NCBI GenBank assembly: GCA_050953365.1
Contig: JBMNMN010000017.1
Location: 1-33,285, forward strand
DNA: 33,285 nucleotides
Direction: 5' to 3'
Origin: UBA1426 sp050953365
GTDB taxonomy: Bacteria; Bacillota; Clostridia; Peptostreptococcales; Anaerovoracaceae
The position numbers were made by a program, and so were the translations under genes. Positions 25,811 to 33,285 of the stretch are shown piece by piece. The first letter of the stretch is position 1, and each line of letters starts with the position of its first letter. The notes below the pieces were generated by a model, which saw only the letters and a program-made list of their open reading frames with translations, was not told where the DNA came from and made no database searches.

Positions 25811-27623
25811 ATGTCATTATTAGGAGATATCGCTCCGAGTGTACAGCAGGTTGCCGAGGCAATCGCTATTGCCGTCGGTGTGGAAGTGGAAATAGTCGAT
25901 AATGAGCTTACCATTATCGGCGGCACTGCAATATACCAGCATAGAATCGGGCAGAAGGAGGAGGGCGGTCGCGTAGACGGCAACTTCTCTCTATGCCAGA
26001 GTGATGCGCACGGGGGTCACGGAGTATATCGAAGATGCCATAAATTACGAGTACTACGACAGCGTGGTGCCGGAGGGAGGAAGACCGGGAGCTGGCCGAA
26101 ATTTGCACGCCCATTAAGCTGGATGGGCGGGTCCTTGGCGTTATCGGCATGGTAGCCATAAACGAGAAGCAGAAAGCCATACTGTCTGGACAAAAAGCGG
26201 CGGATGGTAGGTTTTGCAGAAAAAATGGCAGACCTATTGGCGGCAAAGGCCGCGCAAAAAGAGACGCTGGATCAGCAGCGAGGCCCTTCTAAACGAAGTC
26301 ACAACCGTGCTGGAAACCACCCATGAAGGCATTTTCGCCATTGATAAAAAAGGCTATATCCTGCGGTGCAACAGCATGGCCGAAACGCTGTTCAATACGA
26401 CCAAATCCGATATAGTCGGAAGCCACATCAGCAAATTCATGCTGGGCTCTCCCGGCGTTGGAGGTGCTGCGCACCGGCGTAGGATATACGGAAAACGAAG
26501 AGATTTACTCCACCAGCGCCGGAAAAGCTCCACTTCATCGTCACCGCTCAAGCCAATGATGCAAAACGAGGAGATTATCGGGGCCGTTATTTCTTTCAGG
26601 GACATTGTGGAAGCGCAGAAGCTTGTTTATAACATAAAGAATCGGGCCTATAAATATACCTTCAACGATATCATCGGAAACAGCGAGCCAATCCGCAAGG
26701 CCATCAATCAATCCCTCCTGACTGCGCGGGGCAACTCCACCGTATTGATTATGGGAGAGAGCGGAACGGGAAAGGAGATGTTTGCCAAAGCCATTCACTA
26801 TGCCAGCACCAGAGCAAAAGGCCCCTTTATTACGGTCAATTGCGGGGCCATTCCTGAAAACCTCCTGGAAAGCGAGCTTTTTGGCTACGAAAAAGGGGCA
26901 TTTACCGGCGCCAGCGACAAGGGGAAGGCGGGCAAGTTCGAATTGGCCAACGGAGGCACAATCTTCCTCGACGAAATCGGAGATATGCCGCTCCACCTCC
27001 AGGTCAAAATCCTCCATGTTCTGCAGAATATGCGGTTTGAGCGGGTGGGCGGCAACAAGACAATCATCGTTGACCTCCGTGTCATTGCAGCGACAAACAA
27101 GGACTCTGGAGCAGATGATTCGGGAAGGTACATTCCGCGAGGACCTCTACTACCGGCTTTCCGTTATTCCGCTTTGCACATCCCGCCCCTTCGCGAAAGG
27201 AAAGACGACATTAAGATGCTCATGTATCATTTCCTTGAAAAATACAATACCTTCATGAACAAAAGGATCACCGGATTCTCTGCGGAAGTAGAAGCTGCAA
27301 GTTACAGAGAATACGATTGGCCGGGAAATGTGCGGGAGCTGGAAAATGCCGTAGAGTATGGCGTAAACATGGCCTTTGGGGATCAGATCGGCATAGACGC
27401 CGTGCCGGCCAGATTGCTGAGATCCGACAAAGGATACGATACTGGAACCAACGACACCCTGACCCTTGGGGAGCAGATGAAAAATATTGAGAGGGAAATC
27501 ATAACCAATAAGCTAAAAAAGTACGGAACTTCCGGAAGCGCAAAGGATAAGGTGGCCAAGGAGCTCGGTCTGTCCAGAGCCACCCTTTACAGAAAACTGG
27601 CAGAGCTGGGCATCCAACATTAA
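25811..27623 (+). pseudogene. Sigma-54-dependent activator (sensor-PAS-AAA+-Fis), several frameshifts
   Basis: Enhancer-binding activator of about 600 residues when frames are joined. An N-terminal sensor (SLLGDIAPSVQQVAEAIAIA, VIGMVAINEKQKAILSG) is followed by a PAS-like domain (TTHEGIFAIDKKGYILRCNS). The AAA+ domain has Walker A GESGTGKE, the sigma-54 contact loop GAFTGA, Walker B TIFLDEIGDMP and LRERKDDI with the arginine finger. The C-terminal Fis-type helix-turn-helix is AKELGLSRATLYRKLAELG. Frame changes occur near 25975, 26085, 26205, 26290, 26455, 26525 and 27105-27175. All essential motifs survive. GGGGGC precedes ATG 25811. The aminotransferase gene next door has a putative sigma-54 promoter, its likely target. 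Confidence 0.8.
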
Positions 27624-27707
27624 CTTTGAGAGACCGGTGTTAATCTTGGATCGGTATCGACCTTAAAAAGTGGACGCCGGAAGTCTGTAACATTGCAAAG
27701 CCCAACT

Positions 27708-27724
27708 TCGGTATAGAAATTGCA
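27708..27724 (+). promoter_or_regulatory. Putative sigma-54 promoter for the GABA-type aminotransferase gene
   Basis: TCGGTATA-GAAA-TTGCA keeps the GG and GC pairs of the consensus TTGGCACG-N4-TTGCW in exact register, with a perfect TTGCA -12 element. It lies 67 nt before ATG 27792 and directly after a gene for a sigma-54 activator. AAAGTGGAC (27667-27675) upstream also occurs upstream of patA (2791-2799). Confidence 0.55.
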
Positions 27725-27791
27725 TAATGAATTAATACAGGTAAAGAATCTGCACACACCGCAGAATGAAAAAATAAGGAGGAAAGGCATT

Positions 27792-29148
27792 ATGTTAAGA
27801 AACGCATTACCGAAAGTTGTCACGCCCCTTCCCGGGCCAAAGGCCAAAGCCATCATCGACAGACGGGCCAAAGCCATGCCCAATGCAATCAAGATGCATT
27901 TACCCCTGTGTTATCAAGACGGGGCGAGGGCGCCATGTTTGAAGATGTGGACGGGAACATTATTAATGGACTGGGTCGGCGGAGTCGGCGTGCTGAATAT
28001 CGGTTACAGCAACGAGAAAGCCATCGAAGCCGTAAAAGCCCAGAGCGAAAAATATTTCCATGCCATGATGAACATAGTTACCCATGAAGGCTATATCAAG
28101 CTGGCGGAAAAACTGAATGAAATCGTCCCCGTAAAAGGCGAAACCAAAAAGACCATGCTGGTAAACAGCGGCGCGGAAGCGGACGAAAATGCCGTGAAGA
28201 TAGCAAAGAGCTACACAGGAAGACCCAACATCATCGTTTTCACCGGCGCTTTCCACGGCAGAACAACTCTTACCATGGCAATGACCGCAAAGAAAGCATA
28301 TGCGGTAGGCATGGGCCCCTTCCCCGATGGCGTTTACAGAGCCGAATTCCCCTACCTTTACAGGGCGCCCGGCGGACATGACCGAGGCGGAAGCCATCGA
28401 TTATTACGTAACAAGAAGCTGGAGCAGGTCTTCGTAGAAGCGTCACCGGCCGAGCACGTGGCGGCTATCGTAGTGGAACCGGTTCAGGGCGAAGGCGGAT
28501 TTGTGCCGGCTCCCATTGAATGGGTCAAAGCAGTGAGAAAGATCTGCGATGAAAAAGGCATCCTTTTCATAGCGGACGAGGTGCAGACCGGGTTTGCCAG
28601 ATCCGGCAGGATGTTTGCAACGGAGTATTGGAAGGAAGCCGGCGCGGCTCCCGACATCGTCACGCTCGCCAAGTCCATTGCCGGCGGGATGCCTATCAGC
28701 GCGGTAGTGGCCCGGACGGAAATCATGGACGGCGTTACACCCCGGAACCATCGGCGGGACCTATTGCGGAAATGCAGTTGCTTGTGCTTCGGCTCTGGCC
28801 GTCATCGAAGAGATGGAAAATGAGGATTATCCGGCAAAAGCCAGAAAAATTGCGGATAAAGTAATGGCCACATGGAACGAGTGGAAAGAAAAATATGATG
28901 TAGTCGGCGATGTTCGCGGCATCGGCTGTATGGCGGGTATTGAATTTGTTACAGACAAGAAATCAAAGACTCCGAATGCCAAGATCGTAAACGATATTGT
29001 AGATTATGCAGTACAAAAAGGTTTGCTCCTGGAGAGTGCGGGAACGTACGGTAACGTAATACGCTTCCTGGCTCCGCTTTGCATCACGGATGAGCAGCTG
29101 GATGTAGGGCTTGCGATTTACGAAGAGGCGATTAAAGCCTGCATGTAA
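27792..29148 (+). pseudogene. 4-aminobutyrate-type class III aminotransferase, frameshifted
   Basis: About 450 residues once frames are joined. PLP-dependent enzyme expected to convert GABA (or a related omega-amino acid) to the semialdehyde. Visible: GEGAMFEDVDGNII, MDWVGGVGVLNIGYSNEKAI, VNSGAEADENAVKIAKSYTG, FTGAFHGRT, EPVQGEGGFVPAP, ADEVQTGFARSGRMFATE, the PLP lysine in VTLAKSIAGGMPI and a C-terminal GIGCMAGIEFVTD. Frame changes lie near 27923 and 27960 (a compensated pair), near 28368 and 28412 (a compensated pair) and near 28740 (an extra C in CCCC). AAGGAGG precedes the ATG. It forms a likely regulatory pair with the activator upstream; PatA in this window could supply the substrate route from putrescine. 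Confidence 0.8.
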
Positions 29149-29176
29149 TTAAAATAAGGCAATATATTATAAAACG

Positions 29177-29210
29177 AAACCAGCCATGGGGTAGACCTCG
29201 TGGCTGGTTT
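29177..29210 (-). terminator. Terminator of proA (possibly shared with the convergent aminotransferase)
   Basis: AAACCAGCCA (29177-29186) pairs with TGGCTGGTTT (29201-29210) with an inner GGT/ACC pairing. On the minus strand the stem is followed by CGTTTTATAAT, a modest T-run. On the plus strand there is no T-run after the stem, though its own 3' arm ends in TTT. Confidence 0.7.
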
Positions 29211-29241
29211 GGTAAGAAATTTAGTTCTTTAGTGGTCTTTG

Positions 29242-30531
29242 CTACAGGTCCTTGAAGTGGAACTCTTTGGCCCCGGTGGCGTAATCGCTCACCACATGGC
29301 CCTTGCCATATAATCTGTATTTATAAGTCACCAGTCCTTCCAGTCCAACCGGTCCTCTGGCATGGAGCTTTACAGTGCTGACACCCACCTCCGCTCCAAA
29401 GCCGTAGCGGTAGCCGTCGGCAAATCTCGTTGAGCAGTTGTGGTATACCCCCGCACTGTCCACCAGCAGCATAAATCTCTCTGCAGCGGCCGGATCTTCC
29501 GTGATGATGGAGTCCGTATGGTGAGAGCCAAACCGGTTGATGTGGGAAATGGCATCATCCATATTTTCAACTGTTTTAATCGAAATTACAGAATCCAAGT
29601 ATTCGGTTGTCCAATCCTCATCCGTGGCGGTGTCACAGTCGGCTAATTGCCGTACTTCAGGGCTACCTTTTACCGTAACGCCTTTTTCTTTCAGCTGGGA
29701 AACGAGAGCAGGTATCAGCCTTTCAGCGGCAGCCTTATGGACTAGAAGCGTTTCTACCGCGTTGCATACGGCGGTATACTGGGTCTTTGCGTCTACGATA
29801 ATAGGCAGAGCCTTTTCGAGATCAAAATGTTCATCTACATATATGTGGCAAATACCATCGGCATGGCCCATGACAGGGATTTTCGTATTGTTCATGATGT
29901 ACTGAACGAAAGCGTTAGAACCTCTGGGAATGAGAAGATCGATATCTTCATGGCATTTTAGCAGGCTGTCGATATCTGCACGGTTTTCTACCAGTGTCAG
30001 AAATCCTTCGGGTAGTCCCGCATCCCTGCCGGCTGAAAAAATGGCATCATAGAGTGCCTTGTTGGTCTCCGCCGCTTCGCTCCCGCCTTTCAGTATGGCG
30101 CAGTTGCCGCTTTTCAGGCAAAGGGTGGCAATCTGGACCAGTGCATCCGGCCTGGATTCAAAGATGACACCGATGACTCCAATGGGACAGGTGACCTTAT
30201 GAAGAATTAAATCTCGGTCCAGCTCTCTTTTTAAAAGAGTCTTAAAAAGTGGGTCCGGCAGATCCAGAAGGCTTTCGATTCCAGCCAGACATTCATCGAG
30301 TTTCGCTTGATCGAAACGCAAACGCTTTAAAAGGGGTGCAGGCTGATTTTCCGACTCTGCTCTTTTCAGATCTCTGCCGTTCGCTTCAAAGATCTTAGCG
30401 GATTCTGCCCGCAGTGAAGCGGCAATTTTTTTTAAAGCCTCGTTGCGCGTCTGCAAAGGAAGGGCGGCCATCCGGAAGCTATCCGCTTTTATAGCTGCCG
30501 TCATATCGTGTATAGTTTCTTTTCTATTCAT
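29242..30531 (-). CDS. proA: Gamma-glutamyl phosphate reductase
   Basis: 429 residues, typical length. Reduces gamma-glutamyl phosphate to glutamate semialdehyde with NADPH, the second step of proline synthesis. Seen: TCPIGVIGVIFESRPDALVQ (114-133), LKSGNCAILKGGSEA (139-153), catalytic Cys256 in QYTAVCNAVETLLVH, RFGSHHTDSIITED and FGAEVGVSTVKLHARGPVGL near the C-terminus. The usual partner proB (glutamate 5-kinase) is not in this window. The start overlaps the end of the metallophosphoesterase gene by 8 nt, so the two are translated from one message. A ribosome binding site would lie inside the upstream gene; GGATAGCG before the ATG is weak. Confidence 0.96.
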   Translation of the reverse strand: MNRKETIHDMTAAIKADSFRMAALPLQTRNEALKKIAASLRAESAKIFEANGRDLKRAESENQPAPLLKRLRFDQAKLDECLAGIESLLDLPDPLFKTLLKRELDRDLILHKVTCPIGVIGVIFESRPDALVQIATLCLKSGNCAILKGGSEAAETNKALYDAIFSAGRDAGLPEGFLTLVENRADIDSLLKCHEDIDLLIPRGSNAFVQYIMNNTKIPVMGHADGICHIYVDEHFDLEKALPIIVDAKTQYTAVCNAVETLLVHKAAAERLIPALVSQLKEKGVTVKGSPEVRQLADCDTATDEDWTTEYLDSVISIKTVENMDDAISHINRFGSHHTDSIITEDPAAAERFMLLVDSAGVYHNCSTRFADGYRYGFGAEVGVSTVKLHARGPVGLEGLVTYKYRLYGKGHVVSDYATGAKEFHFKDL

Positions 30532-31504
30532 CGCTATCCTCCGTTGTTTCTATGGTGCATGCGGCAGGCTGCCGCCTCCATTTCCATCGTCTCCTGGCGT
30601 TTACATCTGTTGGCGGATCAAGGTAGGTGGTAATCGGTTCCGGACCTTGCAACACAGTTCGCTTCACATAGAGAGATCCGTCCTTTCTCGTGTGGGTGCG
30701 CCAGGATACAAGGCTGATATTACCGCAAATCAGTTCAAGGCAGGTCATGCCTCTGGGATGGATGCAGCAACCCGTATTAAAGTAGGCCGGTTCTCCTTCC
30801 TTGGGGAATTTGGCACGGTGGGTGTGGCCGCAGATGATCATAATATTGTGATCTGTATTCCAACGGTTGTAGTTTTTCTCTACCTTGTGTCGCCTTGATC
30901 TGCTCTTTGAAGGGCTCGCGGCGTACTTGACCCCCAGAATATGCATGAAGCGCCAGAAGTATCGAATCAGGAAAAAGGAAAGAACCCAAAGCTGATCATT
31001 TATAAAATCCCCTTGGTGACCGTGGACGACAAAAATTTCCTGCCCCGTTTCTCTGTGCTTTAATATAAGGGCCTCATGAATATTTATATTCGGAAAAAGA
31101 TCTTCCTTCGCTTCCGAAAATTCGTCTTCTGCATAATACACGTTTTCTTTCAGGTAACGACGGCTCTTCATCTGCAGGTTATGGTTACCGTAAAGCATAT
31201 AAAGCCGACCTGCCTGATGAAACTTCTTCAGAATTTCAAAGGTGGTTACGTGTGCCGTATAGATGTGCTTGAATCGGGGTTGCTCCAGGAGCTCGTCACC
31301 ATCGCCCACCTCCACGTACGTACAGCCGTTCTGATAATAGAAATCGATGGCATGGTCGTATATATGGCGGTTTCTTCCGAATTCGTCGGACAGACTGTCA
31401 TCGCCTCTGTGGACATCCCCGAAAAACACTATTTTCGAATTATCATCAAAGGGTACCGGAAATGCATTCCGAAACACTTGGTCTAATCTGCTGCTTGTGC
31501 GCAT
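30524..31504 (-). CDS. Calcineurin-like metallophosphoesterase
   Basis: 326 residues, soluble. Metal-binding motifs in order: D30-V-H32 (FFGDVHRGD), G67-D68 (VEVGDGDE), G106-N-H108 (LYGNHN), H161-G-H163 (VVHGHQGD) and G226-H-T-H229 (ICGHTH). These form the di-metal centre of the family. The hydrophobic segment around 174-192 (LSFFLIRYFWRFMHILG) could touch the membrane, as in some UDP-diacylglucosamine-pyrophosphatase-like relatives. The C-terminus is basic then acidic (RRRWKWRRQP, TTEDSDE). The substrate is unknown. It precedes proA with an 8-nt overlap; no functional link to proline synthesis is evident. Confidence 0.88.
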   Translation of the reverse strand: MRTSSRLDQVFRNAFPVPFDDNSKIVFFGDVHRGDDSLSDEFGRNRHIYDHAIDFYYQNGCTYVEVGDGDELLEQPRFKHIYTAHVTTFEILKKFHQAGRLYMLYGNHNLQMKSRRYLKENVYYAEDEFSEAKEDLFPNINIHEALILKHRETGQEIFVVHGHQGDFINDQLWVLSFFLIRYFWRFMHILGVKYAASPSKSRSRRHKVEKNYNRWNTDHNIMIICGHTHRAKFPKEGEPAYFNTGCCIHPRGMTCLELICGNISLVSWRTHTRKDGSLYVKRTVLQGPEPITTYLDPPTDVNARRRWKWRRQPAACTIETTEDSDE

Positions 31505-31565
31505 TTGGTTCCTCTAATCTAAATTCATCTGAGACAAAACCGGCAGGCTTTGTTGCCAGAATTTA

Positions 31566-32576
31566 TTATACCATAGATGTTTTCAGGATTTCTCCTAAAA
31601 TGATTTTTACGGCTTTGTTAATTTCCGCATAATTTATCTTACCCTTTTCCTCCAGTATTAAATAGCCACTTTCATAAGAAGGATACCTCTCCAAGGGTTG
31701 GAAATCTGCGGCGATGGATTCTAGGTCAATGAAGGAGGCTCCATGCCGTTTCTCATAGGGGATTGAAAGGGTCAGCTGTTTTTCGTTTGCCTTGTGAATA
31801 GCCTGGAAGCCAGTCTCAAAGGAATAGTAATCCAAATTCACATTTTTAGTCCTGCCTGTGACCGCCAGATTCTTTGGTCCTATCGATATCTCCTTGATAT
31901 GTATTCTCTTACCCAGAAAAGCAACGGTGAAGCCTTCGTAATAAAGAATTCTATGTAGATCCAGCTTGTCAAGCACCCTTAGAATGGAAGCTAACTGAAC
32001 CAAATCATCCCGGTTGTGGAGCAGAACCTTCTCTCGGGCAGCCTTTGAGCGGGTTCGCAGATATTCCATATAAAGGTCAACACTTTCTCCGCCGGAAATC
32101 TCGTCTTCCCGGAAAGGGGAAAGTCCCAAAAAGGCTTCAATGCTTTTCTGTTTCAGGTTGGGCAGGATCTCTCTCATTTTGGAATGATAGTGCAAGGCAC
32201 GGTAGAGGTCGAAGGACTGAGCCATATCCAGGTTTATATTCAATCCATGTCTGAGAGACCGCTCTTTTAAAAAGGGGAGATCAAACCGGCTGCCGTTGTA
32301 TGTAATCAAAACATCGGAACAAGCGAGAGCATTGCTGTATACTTCCAACAAAGCCGCTTCATCCTTCCTTTCATCTGCGAAATATTGAACTACTTTGGCT
32401 TGTTTGGCTTGCTTTTCTCCGGGTATCAGCAGGCCTCCAAGAATGACTTTGGCGAAGTTGGGATTGAGACCGGTGGTCTCGATATCCATGATGCAGATTG
32501 TAAGGCCGCCAAAGTATTCATGATAGATCTTTGAATGATAGGGTTTGATTTCTGCAACATTGCTTATGATTTCCAT
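31566..32576 (-). CDS. RNase H-fold DEDD-type exonuclease (YprB-like)
   Basis: 336 residues. The 3'-5' exonuclease fold is shown by D31-I-E33 (CIMDIETTGLNP), the second acidic motif D99 (TYNGSRFDLPFL) and H187-xxx-D191 (LLHNRDDLVQL), the DEDDh-like arrangement of the RNase_H_2/YprB group (COG3359). The C-terminal 130 residues (from about ILYYEGFTV) form an additional region seen in clostridial homologues but of unknown role. It probably degrades or trims nucleic acid in the cytoplasm. The gene begins the minus-strand group; 61 nt separate it from the metallophosphoesterase gene, with no terminator seen between them. Confidence 0.85.
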   Translation of the reverse strand: MEIISNVAEIKPYHSKIYHEYFGGLTICIMDIETTGLNPNFAKVILGGLLIPGEKQAKQAKVVQYFADERKDEAALLEVYSNALACSDVLITYNGSRFDLPFLKERSLRHGLNINLDMAQSFDLYRALHYHSKMREILPNLKQKSIEAFLGLSPFREDEISGGESVDLYMEYLRTRSKAAREKVLLHNRDDLVQLASILRVLDKLDLHRILYYEGFTVAFLGKRIHIKEISIGPKNLAVTGRTKNVNLDYYSFETGFQAIHKANEKQLTLSIPYEKRHGASFIDLESIAADFQPLERYPSYESGYLILEEKGKINYAEINKAVKIILGEILKTSMV

Positions 32577-32973
32577 CTTCTGTCTCTTTCTTACGTTGTC
32601 GTATTATGCGGTTTCTACAGGCAGGCTCCATCGATTCCCTCTCTATTTTAGCACATGAGCCATGGGGGGAAAACAAAACAAACTGCAGGGGAGCAGTTTG
32701 TTTTGTTCAAAAGGGGTATTGGGATTAGAGATTAATGGGGTTATCAGGGGGATAACTCCGATTCCATTATAATCAAGAATATTTAAAAATGCAACCCCTC
32801 GACAAAAAGATGCCTTAATTTTACGTAGGAGAGAAAAAAGGCGTTTTCTGTCAAAATATTTTTAGTGAATGCGAGCAAATCTTTGGGATTTCGACAGATA
32901 CTTTACAGTAAAATATGACAAACGAATAAACATTGGACAGGTATTTATCGATCTATCGAAGGAGGAAACAGGA
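32577..32973. promoter_or_regulatory. Divergent intergenic region with two hairpins upstream of spoVS
   Basis: AACAAAACAAACTGC (32672-32686) and GCAGTTTGTTTTGTT (32693-32707) form a perfect 15-bp stem with a 6-nt loop; no T-run follows. GGGGTTATC and GATAACTCC (32737-32759) form a second stem, with one G-T, just before TATAAT (32768-32773), which lacks a clear -35. The region separates divergent genes, so the hairpins are not ordinary gene-end terminators for visible genes. They may be a leader structure or operator for spoVS. Confidence 0.4.
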
Positions 32974-33234
32974 ATGGAAGTCTTAAAGGTATCAGCAAAG
33001 TCAAGTCCCAATTCAGTAGCAGGTGCTTTAGCAGGAGTGCTGAGAGAAAGAGGGGGTGCGGAAATTCAGGCAATTGGCGCCGGTGCGCTCAATCAAGCAA
33101 TTAAAGCGGTAGCAATTGCTCGAGGGTTTGTAGCACCAAGCGGAATGGATTTGGTATGTGTGCCGGCTTTCACAGATATTCAGATAGAGGGAGAGGAAAG
33201 AACGGCAATAAAATTAATCATCGAGCCCAGATAA
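32974..33234 (+). CDS. spoVS: Stage V sporulation protein S
   Basis: 86 residues, the usual SpoVS length, beginning MEVLKVSAKSSPNSVAGALA and containing the conserved GAGALNQAIKAVAIARGF, then GMDLVCVPAFTDIQI. SpoVS is a small Alba-like protein that affects septation and spore coat/cortex development in endospore formers. AAGGAGG (32959-32965) lies 8 nt before ATG 32974; the reading frame extends upstream to 32869 but that part has no ribosome binding site and is not conserved. A short GGCAG/CTGCC hairpin (33252-33267) follows, without a T-run before the window ends. Confidence 0.96.
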   Translation: MEVLKVSAKSSPNSVAGALAGVLRERGGAEIQAIGAGALNQAIKAVAIARGFVAPSGMDLVCVPAFTDIQIEGEERTAIKLIIEPR

Positions 33235-33285
33235 TTGGTTATACATAAAGAGGCAGGGATCACTGCCCGGTAAAAAGGGGCGAAT

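Noticed and set aside
32869..32973. N-terminal extension of SpoVS
   Set aside because: No ribosome binding site at the upstream start; the conserved protein begins at 32974 behind AAGGAGG.

Overview
The window looks like chromosomal DNA from an anaerobic, spore-forming member of the Firmicutes (class Clostridia). This is inferred from a CwlD-type cortex amidase, SpoVS, a SAM-I riboswitch in front of metK, ISLre2-family insertion sequences, Gram-positive ribosome binding sites (AAGGAGG) and strong hairpin-plus-T-run terminators. Putrescine aminotransferase, a GABA-type aminotransferase with its own sigma-54 activator, a saccharopine-dehydrogenase-like enzyme, aspartate kinase and ProA suggest amino acid and polyamine metabolism. 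Genus cannot be read from the sequence.

Layout. 1-1161 (minus): a two-gene ThrE-type threonine/serine exporter, both genes carrying frame lesions. 1252-4352 (plus): a strong promoter with a structured leader, a CofE-like ligase homologue, a terminator, then putrescine aminotransferase behind a putative sigma-54 promoter. 4437-8577: a secreted lytic transglycosylase, a minus-strand pair (AlaX-type editing protein plus a membrane protein) and cwlD. 8578-8911 holds a cluster of DnaA-box-like 9-mers. 8912-15677: an AraC regulator with an unusual tail, a saccharopine-dehydrogenase-family enzyme, a serine beta-lactamase-like hydrolase, a ferredoxin-type aldo/keto reductase and an unrecognised protein.

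15779-23512 is the mobile and repeat-rich part. An intact ISLre2 element with terminal repeats and a near-perfect 9-bp target duplication sits 17 bp upstream of the metK promoter. Then come the SAM-I riboswitch, metK and aspartate kinase. The kinase's 3' flank carries nine copies of a 44-bp repeat with a higher-order pattern. Next is a 654-bp segment with ISLre2-like ends that holds two further tandem arrays and no gene. A second, divergent ISLre2 transposase and a 122-bp imperfect palindrome follow.

23591-29148 contains an 8-residue-repeat mini-ORF overlapping the start of a beta-CASP metallo-beta-lactamase gene, a sigma-54 activator and a GABA-type aminotransferase with a putative sigma-54 promoter. 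All three large genes here are broken by many single-base frame changes while their conserved motifs survive, so either the sequence is poor here or this block is decaying. 29177-33285: proA overlapping a metallophosphoesterase gene, an RNase H-fold exonuclease (all minus), an intergenic region with hairpins, and spoVS.

The least explained material is the run of four different tandem arrays and several palindromes packed between aspartate kinase and the metallo-beta-lactamase gene. The best functional hypothesis is a small sigma-54 regulon linking the activator to both class III aminotransferases.
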